A stretch of DNA of 64,000 nucleotides from Nomia melanderi (Eukaryota > Arthropoda > Insecta > Hymenoptera > Halictidae). How positions within the stretch are numbered: the stretch's first letter is position 1; every line of letters starts with the position of its first letter. The stretch is taken from the NCBI RefSeq assembly GCF_051020985.1, contig NC_135000.1, positions 25,884,784-25,948,783 on the forward strand, given 5' to 3'. Positions 25,601-34,667 of the stretch are shown here, piece after piece. The notes under the pieces were generated by a model that was not told the DNA's origin, did no database searches, and worked only from the letters and a program-made list of their open reading frames with translations. Position numbers and translations under genes: made by a program.

Positions 25601-28600
25601 ACGCCGGAACTATTAACTCTTTGCACTCGAAAACTTTTCACTGGAAATTTTCAATATTTTTCGACCAGATATAGACGATATCTGTGGATTATCGTTAAAT
25701 TAGTTTGAAGCGATGATAAATTAAGCGACAAAGCTATTTTATTTAAATATTTCACGTAGCAATACAAAGTTTAATTTACTTAATATTCAACTTCATAGGT
25801 TTGACTGACTTAGAGTCGCCTCGAGTGCAAAGGGTTAATTATTTGGCGTTGCAGTGTTTGTACACTATTATCGACTTAGTTACGTTACTAACCTTTCGCG
25901 TTTCACATCGGTTATCTTGTACGTTACGATTGTTTCATAGTCATTCAGAAGCGTCAGTCGCTAATATGAACACGAACGATTCAACTAATATCCAGCGAAA
26001 CACAGTTTACAGCTGAATTTTCGTCGAATCTAGACGAACCACGGCGACGTTCCGATCTCGTTGAGTTCCTACGAGTTCCCGCGGATCTCTCGACATTAAT
26101 CTATGATTTCCCTTTTGTCCAGGATATGCGAAAGGCAAAGAGACGTCGACAGGGACGGGGATAGAGGCGAGGACGAAGACGAGGACGCGAATCCATTGGG
26201 TAAATGGCCGCATGCTCTTAGTCCTGCGTTAGCCTGCCTCAGTTGCACTCTTGGCCTCTTTAATATAAGTAGATTCTCTATCCTTAGCGTACAATTCGGA
26301 GGTGAGTAACCGGCGTAGACGAGAGCGCGTCACCCCGGGGGCAAACGATTCGAATGACCGTGTTTTTTCTTCTTTCTTTTCCCCAGCGAATTTCATTGTA
26401 CAGTTCCTGATTTTGTCTCTGGTATTGGGCATTCCGCTTTTAACGTTACACGTCTGCCTCGGGCAAAGATTAGCGGCTGGATCCGTAGACATGTGGAAGA
26501 TCTCTCCCCTTTTCCAGGGTGTCGGTATAGCTCTCCTAACTGCACAAGCGTTTATCGGTATTTACAGTATCGTCGGCGTGTCCTGGATGTTCGTGTACTT
26601 TAGGTACGTGTACGTTTTCTTTCTACGTCCCCTTTCTACGCGACCGGTAGACGACGAACGAACGGTGGGAACCGGCAATACGTCTCTCGCTTTTCCAGGG
26701 ATTCGTTCATCACGAAACAGGACAAGTACCGGTGGGCGGAACCGTTGTCCCTGTACAGGGAGGACAGGCCCGCGCAGAACGCCTCCTCCACCCTGTATAA
26801 ACTCTACGAAACGGTGCCGGATTATTTCAGCGGAGTGGTGTTGCAGAGACACCACCTGAACGAGTCGGATCCCGGCGTCGTCACGCTGAAATTTCAAGTC
26901 GCCTTCAATCTGGCCGTCGTGTGGATGATCGTGTTCGTCTCTTTGAGCAAAGGTATCGCGGTTCGATCGGACTCGTTAACCTTTTAGGTACGGTACGCCA
27001 CTGTAGTGGCTCTCGTGGCTCGCACCAATTCGGAAAATATGTAAAGAAATTATAATTTATTCATTTGGAACTCTACTTGGGAATAATGTCGCAAATCGTC
27101 ATGAACGGTTTTTGTACCTAAAAGGTTAACGCTGGTGGTTTTCTAGCTTTCGATCGAAGCGTAACGCGATGTTCGATGATCCTTTCAGGTTTAAGATCAT
27201 ATGGGAAGGTGGTCTACGTTTTCACGCTGGTACCCGTGTTCGGCACTCTGGTGCTCTGCACGAAACTGCTCGGTCTGACGCCACCGGGCTCTATACATCA
27301 GCTCTTCCCCGCCACCGTCGGCACGGAATTCTTCATCAACGGCAAGTCCTGGGTGGCAGCGTCCATCGAGGTTTTCCTTACCTGGGGATTACTCGGCGCA
27401 GCCGCGATGCAGGTAATCCTCGTCCGCAGGATCTGGTGTGACGAATTGACACGTTGAATGCCGTCACCGATGAGCCCCAACTAAATCGAATTACTATAGT
27501 TCGCTCAATCAACCCGTTGCACTCGGTTTCTCGCTAGAAATATTTATTTTCTTGAGAAGACAAAGATGATATTCTTTGAAACTAACTAGAAGGGAAATCA
27601 TAAGTGCGGCGTTCAACGTGTTAACCCTTTGCACTCTAGAGATGACTCTCAGTGACCACTTGATTTAATGCAGGGAAACTATGAAGTTGAATAGTACTTT
27701 AAATTAAACTTTGTATTGCTATGTGAAATATTTAAATAGCTTCATTGTTTAATTTATCTGTGAATTATTGTTAGATTAGTTTCGGACAATGTCGTTTATA
27801 TCTCTTCGGAGTCTTGAATATTTCCAGTGAAAAACTTTCGAGTGCAAAGGAACTTTTGACGAATGTCGACATTTTGACGAGATGAAATTTTCATATTTGG
27901 AGTACTAAATTGCAAACGAATGATTTAATCACTTGAATAACAAGTGATCAGTGTATAGTTTCCTTCTTTTCTATCGTTTAAGCAGTCGACATGCAATTTA
28001 GCTTCACATGTTGCAAGCGTGTACTTTAAAGACCGCAAGTTAACTATACGTTTCCACAAGGAAAACGGGAAGCTTACTCAAAATGTTACTCTTCCAGATC
28101 GCAGCTCACAACAAGCACAAGCATCTCCTGCAACGTGACACGAGCCTCGTGATAGTATTAACGATAGTCGTGTTATTTCTCGCCGCCTTTTTGGCGAACA
28201 CGTGCGTGCAGATTCTCAAGCACCACGGATACGTTTATATCCCAAGTTCGTTCGGTAGGTACTCGGAAAGTTCGTGAACCGGAGTAACTAATTGCTTCTC
28301 TCCCCGCGATCGATCTTCGCCGGGCGAGAGGCAACGTTCCCCGAGAACCTCCTATCTAAAGGTATCATCGTGTTCCTATCTCAGAAAGAATATCGTCGTA
28401 CATATTCGTGAGGCCCGTGAACCAGCCCGCCCCTCCAGGATACAGCAGCACGCCGGAGAGATTTATGGCCCACGCGTCGTTCATCGTCGGAGAACGCGTA
28501 ACTCGTCCCGGCGCGGATTTCAACGTCGAATCTGGCTACCAAGCTCTGAGACTCTCCACGGAACTAGTTCCGGCGACATTGGCGCTGCTGGGGACCGAGC

Positions 28601-31600
28601 AGGTATCCCCGTTTTGGGCGGTACTCTTTTATTTTGTCCTCATTCTCTTCGGAATAGCTCAACAGGTACGTGAATCGAATTTAAACCGACGTCGAAACGA
28701 GTCGACCGAGTCCAATGAATCTTCCCGGCATTCTAGTTGGCGATATGGCACTGCGTGATAACCGGCATTATGGCTATCAACGCGAAAATGATGAAACTAT
28801 GGGAAACCACCATCACCTTCTTCAGCTGCGCCTGCGGCTACATACTGGGACTGCCCATGGCTACGGAGGTGAGAACGACTAACGCACCTGTATCTTTTAT
28901 TCAGCTGTCCTGGATTTCCTGTAAGCCGACATTACGTCGAAACGGAACTTACACTCGTCACGCGTCGGTGAATCAACTTGGCCGACCACCATCTCTGTAC
29001 GATTAAAAATGAACCCGTATCGCTGCTCGCTTATCGACCAAGCCTCGCGGCAATATTTTATTTAAGATAACTTCGATAACGGTTATCTCCCTCGCCGCTA
29101 ACCCGATTACTCGGTTCACCAGTATCGTGGGAGTCATCGGTTCCGTCGTTACCAAAGATGAGTAATCGACTCGATTCCGTGGTACGCCGGAGCATACCGT
29201 GCTATTTTTGCAACGAGTTTCTGGAGGAGAGGTACCTCTTCGAACACGTGAAACACTGCGGTTCGGTGTTGGAGGAATGCCCGTACGGCTGTCGCGCTTA
29301 CGTGACTCGGAAAAATATGGAAGAACACCGGAAGTCCTGCGACAGAAATGCCTCAAGGAGGAGCAGTCGGATCCCGGACAACGTTCAGGACTCTCTGTGG
29401 AGGAACAAGGTGTTCTCCGCGCTGACGTTGCTTCGATCCGCTATTTACAACGAGGAAAGGGAGCGCAGAAGTCTCCAGGACAAGCTGGTCGGGTGCATGC
29501 GACTGTTGCACTCTCAGCAAGAGACGATCGACGCGTTGCGACTCCGTGTCACGGAGACGAGACCCGACGCTGCGCTGAACGAACGCCTGAGCGACTTGGA
29601 ACTGAGCTCCGACGACATCCAGCGACACACCAGCATCGGTTTCCAACAGATCTCGGAACAGTTGAGCCTGCTGCACGAAGAACTGTCCGCTCAACGGAGC
29701 AGGCAAGACCGTGTCTCGAGTAACTACTGGACGGAGCTGAAAGACTTGAAGTCATTCCTAACCGAGGAGACCGCGCGTCTGACGGAGACATGGCGGAAGC
29801 AGCAGCAGCTGATTCACGATCTGAAGCTGGAGCTAGAGATGCGTTGCAAAAGCTCGAACGAATTCGCGGAGCAGCAGAAGGCGCTGGCGAAGAAGATCGA
29901 CGCGCTGGAAGAAGAAGCGAGGAGGCAATCGGCGATCGTGAGCGACCAGTCGATTCGTGTTAAGGGATTGAAATTTCAGGCGAAGGAGAATCTGAAATAC
30001 CTCGAGGAGTTGATCAGAGATAGCGCAAAACTGAACCCGACCGAGTTCCTCGAGTGTACCTGCGAACGCGACCAATTTCCGACCAACGGTCGGCTATTGT
30101 GGAGAATCGACCGGTACAAGGAGAAAATGTCCGACGCAAAGGAGAGCGAGTGTGCCCTTTATAGTCCACGATTTTCCAATAAGGAGTACGGATACACGTT
30201 GAGATTAGAGTTATTCTTGAATGGCATAGGACAGTGGAGGGGCCGACACGTTATCGGATGCCTCCGCGTGGAAAACGGCGAGTGGGACCCGCTATTGGAT
30301 TGGCCGTGCATTCTGAAGGCCACGGTCATATTGAGGAACCAAGAGAACCCCGCCAACGACGTGAGGAAGTTCGTGAAGACCGTCGGTCGCGATAAAACGA
30401 ATCCGGACTCCGTGAACAAGGAATCCGGCGTGTACATGTTTATCCCGCATACCACGTTGACTCGATACCCCGGCTATATTAAGGATAACGTGCTATTTCT
30501 CGACATTCAAGTGAGGGACATAAAAACCAGTGTCTCGACACAGTCCCTTCTGTCGTGAGCAGTCGAGAAATAGCCACGTGGTTGATAGTTGATAGAAACT
30601 ATCGATGCAATCCCCAATGTAAATACCCATTGACTTCCTCGTTCAGCAAATCGTTTCTCTGCCGGAGACTGTTCCTCTTCTCTTCTTTACAGACTTCTTT
30701 ACTTTGTTCGCAGCTGGGTATACACGTGGTATATTACTTGGACTACACGATCGGCGGCTCATGGTGGATAATGATCCTGTATTTGGTGCAAGTGGGTGCT
30801 GTGTTCGCGGTGCGAGGTCGTCCCCACAGCGGCGAGGCGGTCGTTGCCGAATTGTTTCCACCGACTGGTCGATGTCTCAGGCACTGGGCCGGACCTCTCT
30901 TGTCCTTCACCTGGAACGTCGTGCTGCCCGTTATCCTGATGGTTTGTATCTTCATGGCTACGTGCATGCGCATGAACCAAAGCCGAACGCGTATAATGCT
31001 ATCAATGATTTCCAACCAAACAGGTACTTAGTATCACGGTATTTAAGAGCGCCGGGTTCCGAGAACTTTACTCTTATCGACGCACTACCAAAGATTACTG
31101 GTCGGTGTGGGCGAGGCAACTAGGGGCTGCTATCCAACTGATACCGATATTAACCATACCGGCGGTGGCTATCATTCAGACGTGCCGATACTTGAACAAC
31201 GGTCCTCCGGATATATTCGACGTAAGCTTCAATGTATTTCTCGAAATTCCTCTCAAGGATCCGTATGGTCGTATCGGACCGTAACGCGTCACTTGGATCT
31301 TAGCGTTGCTCTCTAACCAGCTACGTTCATTCGCTAACATCAAAACACGTTTATTCTGTTTGTGCTAACCGTAGAGCAATCAAGTGGAAGTTAACGTAAA
31401 TCACTGTGAACAGTGTAACGGCGTAAGTCTGATGGTTGATTCCTATAAACATTAACACGTTCGCTACCAGCGTCACACATTTGTCACCGTAATCCTATAT
31501 TTTATATGATAAAAATGAAATTAATCCTATAGATACTGTTATTAATGATAAGCTACATTATACTTAGGAACTCAATGACTCGTTTCATCTTTCTAATACT

Positions 31601-32663
31601 TTGTTTAGAAGATTTATTGTATTGAAGAAAATATAATTGAGACCGTCAACGAAACAAGCGCTGGTAGTGAACGAGTTAACGCAAAGAGTAGCGCACTTGC
31701 TTTCAATTGTCGTGAACATCGTCTTAACGACCCTATCTTTCTATTAACCAAGAAATGATCGCTCCACAGAGGATCCAGCTGCTGTACAGACCCTCCTTGG
31801 AGACAGACGATCCGCGAGATGCTCAGACGCACATAGGCGGCGACACAAGCACCAGCATCCACGGGAATGGTATTGTGCCTGCGACCACGGAAGTACCGTT
31901 CGAGGATCCACCGCCAAAGTACACGCCTCCCCCTAGTTACACTACTGCGACCGGGGCAAGGATCGCCAAGATGCTGCGGCAAAGTTTCCGGAGAAGCGTC
32001 AGGCGAATAGCGAGCGTGCTCGGTGAAAGCAGCGCCCCAAGGCAGAGACCGGCGTTGCAACCTCCGCCCCCTGATTATGCAACGGTCCTCGTCGAGATGA
32101 ATCAGGGAAGGCAATCGCAGGATGTGGCGATTCACGTGAGCGACGGAAGGACTGAGACCGTTGACGATGGCGACGGCAACGGCGGCGGCGGCAGCGACAA
32201 CGGCGGAAGTTGCAGTGTCGGCATTGCGTCTACGATGCGAAACGACGCTCTCGAAAGACACAGGCCTAATACAATAGACAGAACGACGAGGATCGCTACC
32301 ACGGTCGGATGTTCCATCGAGCGGATGCACTCGACGCTCGAGAGGACTCGGACCAGACCGTCTACCACCGGTTCGTCGAGCAGCTCGAATCTGACCGCGG
32401 TCGACGTCGCGAATCTGCTACGAAGTAGTATTAGAAGAGGGACCACGCGAACCCAGCAGTCCTTGCGTAGAAGTTTTTGCCACGACGAGCCGACAACGGC
32501 GGCCTCCGTCGAGAATCTAGTCGAGGCCGCTGCACCGATTGGCGAAGAATCCTTAGTCCTCCCAAAGGACGTGTCTCTAGTCTCCTCCGATGAACAGGCT
32601 AACATCGATAGTAACGATAAAAAGACTGCCGTGGAAACGGACCACTCCGTTTCTGTGATATAG
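7700..32663 (+). CDS. bdg: SLC6-type Na+/Cl- dependent transporter, bedraggled-like
   Basis: Orphan member of the neurotransmitter:sodium symporter family, a plasma-membrane transporter with twelve expected membrane helices and no known substrate. Coding exons: 7700-8694, 9722-10684, 26123-26301, 26387-26603, 26699-26952, 27189-27412, 28098-28254, 28385-28665, 28737-28868, 30714-30941, 31024-31221, 31770-32663. All phases agree and give 1573 aa. Residues 1-652 (exons 1-2) are polar and low-complexity. The membrane core follows, from about 690 to 1275. Helix 1 reads GLFNISRFSILSVQFGG where canonical members have GNVWRFPY, so the sodium-site loop has diverged while the gating Arg-Phe is kept. 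The C-terminal tail (about 298 aa) carries PPPKY, PPPSY and PPPPDY, which resemble WW-domain ligands. The exon at 7683 starts with an acceptor, so ATG 7700 follows a spliced leader. The long N-tail points to Drosophila bedraggled rather than other orphan SLC6 members; that assignment is moderately sure. Confidence 0.85.
8695..9721 (+). other. Intron 1 of the SLC6 gene
   Basis: The intron has a GTACGA donor and a TTTACAG acceptor. It splits a serine codon (AG then T). The open frames inside are on the other strand or out of frame and match nothing I know. No repeat element was recognised. Confidence 0.8.
12711..12734 (+). repeat. CA dinucleotide microsatellite
   Basis: Run of about twelve CA units in intron 2 of the SLC6 gene. 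Confidence 0.9.
13300..13526 (-). mobile_element. TTAA-flanked MITE, family 5 (reverse copy)
   Basis: This is the reverse complement of the element at 20864-21100. Shared stretches include 'cagcaacgaattttta', 'aaatttggatgtgtgg' and the end 'caatattggagcctacaga' before 'caaagggttaa'. Its right end is intact with TTAA at 13523-13526. Its left end is eroded, so the left coordinate is approximate. Confidence 0.75.
13539..13762 (+). mobile_element. TTAA-flanked MITE, family 8
   Basis: The left end reads TTAACACTAAAACTACTAGG. The right end, read in reverse complement, is CTAACTAACGCTAGAACTACC, so the ACTARAACTAC core forms an imperfect terminal inverted repeat. A relative starts at 16681. It is noncoding. 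Confidence 0.65.
14286..14390 (+). repeat. Pyrimidine-rich tract
   Basis: About 105 bp almost entirely of C and T on the + strand, within intron 2 of the SLC6 gene. No coding meaning is seen. Confidence 0.8.
14501..14782 (+). repeat. Two-copy tandem repeat, unit 141 bp
   Basis: Copy 1 is about 14501-14641 and copy 2 about 14642-14782. Both begin with 'gagg(g/c)gcca.aattttt' and end with 'ggaatatacaaaaccctc.acag'. The copies differ at only about a dozen positions, so the duplication is fairly recent. Confidence 0.92.
16442..16678 (+). mobile_element. TTAA-flanked MITE, family 3
   Basis: Related to the element at 31452-31679. Both have 'TTAACNCG.TCGCTACCA' at the left, 'atgaaattaatcctgtagata' type internal sequence and a right end with 'agtgaacg.gttaa'. 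TTAA occurs at both limits. It is noncoding. Confidence 0.75.
16681..16846 (+). mobile_element. TTAA-flanked MITE, family 8 (second copy)
   Basis: It starts TTAACACTAGAACTACCGAG and ends near 'ccttcctagtgttcatg', a partial inverted copy of the start. Its internal 'aagatttcagttggtttatatttcag' corresponds to the reverse complement of part of the 13539 element. It abuts the family 3 element at 16442-16678. Confidence 0.6.
18429..18800 (+). repeat. Two-copy tandem repeat, unit about 185 bp
   Basis: Copy 1 starts at 18429 and copy 2 at 18614, both with 'gagccaatagcgaatcagca'. They share 'gttgctccgtcgatggacca', 'cttgatccaagtatctaatt' and 'gagtgtatccacactgtcat' almost unchanged. The ends of the second copy drift. 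Confidence 0.92.
20052..20290 (+). mobile_element. Family 2 (piggyBac-like) MITE inside family 1
   Basis: The left end is CTCTTCGCACTCGAG and the right end GGAGTGCAAAGGG, an imperfect inverted repeat of the type CCCTTTGCACTC, bounded by TTAA on each side. The internal 'gaaactatgaagttgaata' and 'gtgaaatatttaaatag' are shared with 27621-27852 and, reversed, with 25617-25834. TTAA targets and CCC ends are hallmarks of piggyBac-type transposons. No transposase is present. Confidence 0.8.
20291..20624 (+). mobile_element. TTAA segment with family 3 left end, unmatched right end
   Basis: It starts TTAACACGTTCGTTTCCAGC and carries family 3 internal sequence ('atgaaattaattct', 'attgaagaatatataattgag'). 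Its right end (CTACGGAGGGTTAA) does not match the left end. It may be a composite of two partial elements or a rearranged copy. Confidence 0.55.
20621..20867 (+). mobile_element. TTAA-flanked MITE, family 4
   Basis: The left end TTAACACGGTGAATGCTATG and the right end CAGCATTCAACGTGTTAA form a terminal inverted repeat of about 17 bp with few mismatches. A related element with TTGACACGTTGAATGCCG and CGGCGTTCAACGTGTTAA ends lies at 27446-27624. Confidence 0.8.
20864..21100 (+). mobile_element. TTAA-flanked MITE, family 5
   Basis: It begins TTAACCCTTTGAACTCTG and ends CTGGAGTGCTAAGGGTTAA. The CCC ends beside TTAA fit a piggyBac-type origin. An inverted relative lies at 13300-13526. Confidence 0.8.
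21097..21263 (+). mobile_element. TTAA-flanked MITE, family 6
   Basis: The left end TTAACACGTTTGCGG and the right end CCGCGAACGTGTTAA form an inverted repeat with one mismatch. Its right TTAA is the junction back into the outer family 1 element. Confidence 0.75.
21879..22117 (+). mobile_element. TTAA-flanked MITE, family 7
   Basis: The left end TTAACCCTTAGCAGTCC and the right end GGACCGCAAAGGGTTAA pair as an inverted repeat of 17 bp with two mismatches. It is noncoding and lies in intron 2 of the SLC6 gene. Confidence 0.82.
23502..23833 (+). repeat. Three-copy tandem repeat, unit 115 bp
   Basis: Copies start at 23502, 23617 and 23732. All contain 'cgattttcgctcggtaaa', 'gtctgctcgagttctatg' and 'ttacaaagatcgagc'. 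The first and third copies share 'cttatcaacg' and 'aatctttttg' where the middle copy has 'tctatcgccg' and 'aaccttttcg'. Confidence 0.93.
24773..24996 (+). mobile_element. TTAA-flanked MITE, family 1 (intact reference copy)
   Basis: The left end reads TCAACACATTAAGCGCG and the right end ATGGCGCTTAACGCGTTAA, an inverted repeat of the outer termini. Its internal 'ggaacaattaattattcgcc' is the uninterrupted form of the site that is split in the copy at 25540. Confidence 0.78.
25540..25985 (+). mobile_element. Family 1 TTAA element split by a nested insertion
   Basis: The left part (25540-25616) carries 'gcgttaagtgccaagaaaat' and 'gccggaactattaa'. The right part resumes at 25839 with 'ttatttggcgttgcagtg' and 'cactattatcgac'. 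The right terminus is eroded. The interruption (25617-25834) is a family 2 element. Confidence 0.8.
25617..25834 (-). mobile_element. Family 2 (piggyBac-like) MITE nested in family 1
   Basis: The ends CTCTTTGCACTCGA and TCGAGTGCAAAGGG are near-perfect inverted repeats. TTAA flanks both sides (25613-25616 and 25835-25838). Relative to the copies at 20052 and 27621 it is inserted in the opposite orientation: it reads 'ctatttaaatatttcac'-like sequence here, against 'gtgaaatatttaaatag' there. Confidence 0.88.
26976..27129 (+). mobile_element. 154-bp TTAA element with perfect 16-bp inverted ends
   Basis: The left end TTAACCTTTTAGGTAC is matched exactly in reverse complement at the right end (GTACCTAAAAGGTTAA). 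It makes up most of the 236-bp SLC6 intron at 26953-27188. No relative was recognised elsewhere in the window. Confidence 0.85.
27446..27624 (+). mobile_element. TTAA-flanked MITE, family 4 (second copy)
   Basis: The ends are TTGACACGTTGAATGCCG and CGGCGTTCAACGTGTTAA. It contains a family-2-like 'ccgttgcactcgg' fragment, so it may itself carry a truncated insertion. It lies in the SLC6 intron 27413-28097. Confidence 0.7.
27621..27852 (+). mobile_element. Family 2 (piggyBac-like) MITE, third copy
   Basis: It starts TTAACCCTTTGCACTCTAG, sharing its TTAA with the right end of the family 4 element, and ends near TTCGAGTGCAAAGG. The right TTAA is lost. Its internal sequence matches 20052-20290. 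Confidence 0.78.
29158..30558 (+). CDS. TRAF-like protein: TRAF zinc fingers, coiled coil, MATH domain
   Basis: Intronless 466-aa protein lying wholly inside the SLC6 intron 28869-30713, on the same strand. Residues about 15-60 hold paired Cys/His motifs (CYFC...HVKHC, then CPYGC...HRKSC), as in TRAF-type zinc fingers. About 85-300 is a heptad-rich coiled coil. About 325-460 is a MATH/TRAF-C domain, starting at YSPRFSNKEYGYTLRLELFL and including WPCILKATVIL. There is no RING finger, so direct ubiquitin ligase activity is not expected. Such proteins act as adaptors downstream of receptors, usually as trimers. The ATG at 29158 has a reasonable context (AAAG before it), and the frame runs unbroken to TGA. 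It resembles the TRAF-like proteins of flies that lack a RING; the exact orthologue is uncertain. Confidence 0.88.
   Translation: MSNRLDSVVRRSIPCYFCNEFLEERYLFEHVKHCGSVLEECPYGCRAYVTRKNMEEHRKSCDRNASRRSSRIPDNVQDSLWRNKVFSALTLLRSAIYNEERERRSLQDKLVGCMRLLHSQQETIDALRLRVTETRPDAALNERLSDLELSSDDIQRHTSIGFQQISEQLSLLHEELSAQRSRQDRVSSNYWTELKDLKSFLTEETARLTETWRKQQQLIHDLKLELEMRCKSSNEFAEQQKALAKKIDALEEEARRQSAIVSDQSIRVKGLKFQAKENLKYLEELIRDSAKLNPTEFLECTCERDQFPTNGRLLWRIDRYKEKMSDAKESECALYSPRFSNKEYGYTLRLELFLNGIGQWRGRHVIGCLRVENGEWDPLLDWPCILKATVILRNQENPANDVRKFVKTVGRDKTNPDSVNKESGVYMFIPHTTLTRYPGYIKDNVLFLDIQVRDIKTSVSTQSLLS
31452..31679 (+). mobile_element. TTAA-flanked MITE, family 3 (best copy)
   Basis: The left end TTAACACGTTCGCTACCAGC and the right end GCTGGTAGTGAACGAGTTAA are an inverted repeat with two mismatches. 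It lies in the last SLC6 intron (31222-31769). Confidence 0.85.
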
Positions 32664-34667
32664 ACTGTGTCCTTATTTTCAGTTTTACTCGAGGAAAGAG
32701 TCCGGGTACGATTACTCTGATGGATTCCGGCGACACCGCGCGTCGTGATAAATTGATGGTCTCCCCTTGTATGATCTTGATGAAATTACTTCGTCCCATC
32801 TTTGTGTTCCGCTGATCTACTCTGATCTGTTAGTAATTCGCGCTGATCGTATGAAACCGTGGAAATCACGAAACGCAGAAACGGATTGGCCTCCGATCGA
32901 ACGACATCGATCGAGAAACGAGAGTATCATGTCATTCTTTCAGACTGAACGCAGTACTTCTTTCTCTTGTTAACTCGCAACCGCATAATCTTAACGTTCT
33001 ATGTGTCACGATAATTTTTGCCAGGCGTCAACGGAAATCGAACAAAGATCAAGGGGTGAAACGTTCAACGTACTCGTTTAGCATTTCGAAGTTCGAGCAC
33101 CTCGAATATTTAGTTCGTGCCTGTGCGATTTGATAATTTCGCGCACGTCGAAATTCATTAATGTTTAACTCGCATCGAACCGGTGTACTTTGTCTACAAT
33201 GATTTCGACAATTTGTATTTGAGACTGTGCAGATGAAACGTCGATGAAGATATATCGCTATAGTCTCCTAGTAGTTCTTAACGTGTTTATGTATGATGTA
33301 TATAGCATATTAGCGAATCATTTTAACTGGAGTTTGCTTGTTCAGCGTATCGTTCATTAACAGTAATGGCCGGTTTGTGTTGCAACCGCATACATACGTA
33401 CAGACACGTACACACGTACATATATACAAACACACGCACACACATATATACACAGAAACATACTACAAGTACATAGTCCGTCCAGCATTCATCGAAAATT
33501 ACGCATGTTTTCGATCGATGCAAGTATAAATACTGCGATGTTCATTTAATAAATAAAAAAAATATATATGTATGTACTTTACAGCGATATATGTACGTTA
33601 AGCAGTACACAGCAATACGATTATGGCGAACTGAAATCCGGCAAAGAAAAGAATAATGTAAAAAGTGTATTATTACATAGAGAATTAAGTAGTTATAGTA
33701 TCGCAAATATTCTAAACTAAACCTTATACGTGTAACTGCTATACCTGATATTATGGACCATAATAAAGTTTTTATGTTTTTTTGTAAATTCCGACCAATT
33801 TCGTTCAAATCGATGGAATTCGAGGAAAGATAAAAAACGCGAACGATATTTTCGATTTCATATTATGTAATACCATCGTATCTGGCGTCGCACAGTTAAC
33901 GAAAATAACAATTGCCACTTTCGCTCGAGGGTAGAAAGAAAGAAGGAAAAGGGTACGTATTTGACGCTCGTGTAGCACAGTAAGTTTGTTTTTTTTTTAT
34001 TAGATGCCATTGAAATAATATGAATTCTAATGGTACTTTAGTACTTACACTTAAGCAAACGTAATGTAACTTTGTTACAAAAAGCCTTTCATTTTCGAAC
34101 GTATACAAAACTAAATAAACTATGTATATTACAACCTCGTTATCGAAACGACAATCCTCTGACAGACGTCTTGCATCTTCCTCTATTATGCTAACCGTCG
34201 GATCGAACGATTCTTTTCATTGCACGTTTGCATAGCGTGCAGAAAGAAAGCCTTTCGATGCATTAAATAATTTTCTTTAAACATATATAATGTATATTTA
34301 TTACGTTAGAGATTTACGTCAGGTGTCATGGGCAAACGGTTATCCAACTAATAATCGTACGCGTAACTACGTGAACATCTAGAGTACTAATTAAATGAAA
34401 ATTCAGTGTACAACTAAAATCGTTGGTTCATAAATAATTAGAAACGGACAGATAAATAAATATCTTCGTGAAATCTTATGCTATGTTTGGAGAGCATTAG
34501 GACCAAGGGAATATCGTGGTTTGCCCATGCCTGAACGCTGTTTCACAAATTAGAATTATTGTAAATTAAGTGTATCTCGGTACGTTAGTCATTAAATATC
34601 TGATTTCGATACAGGAGTACTTATTCGAGAGGCTCGCTCTCGAAATAATTAACTAGTTTATAATGTA
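32664..34667. other. Convergent 3' untranslated regions of SLC6 (+) and dynein (-)
   Basis: No coding sequence is seen. On the + strand, AATAAA signals occur at about 33548 and 33761 and would end the SLC6 transcript. On the - strand, an AATAAA (read TTTATT) near 34295 would end the dynein transcript. A CA/TA-rich microsatellite lies at about 33390-33470. Confidence 0.65.

Larger units (their letters stand above)
10685..26122 (+). other. 15.4 kb intron 2 of the SLC6 gene
   Basis: The intron runs from a GTGAGT donor to a TTTTGTCCAG acceptor, both in phase with the flanking exons (CG then G). I found no supportable nested gene. It holds two- and three-copy tandem repeats, a CA run, a pyrimidine tract and most of the TTAA-flanked elements listed separately. 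Enhancers or small RNAs could be present, but nothing in the sequence lets me name one. Confidence 0.75.

Noticed and set aside
31374..31432. Possible small extra SLC6 exon (SNQVEVNVNHCEQCNG) with AG before it and GTAAGT after it
   Set aside because: It would fit the phase, but the flanking exons 31221 and 31770 already join in phase and the peptide resembles nothing in the family. It could be tested with RNA-seq.
31753..31769. Acceptor at 31751-31752 for the last SLC6 exon
   Set aside because: Using it puts a stop (AAATGA) in frame. The acceptor CTCCACAG at 31768-31769 keeps phase 0 and the long frame.
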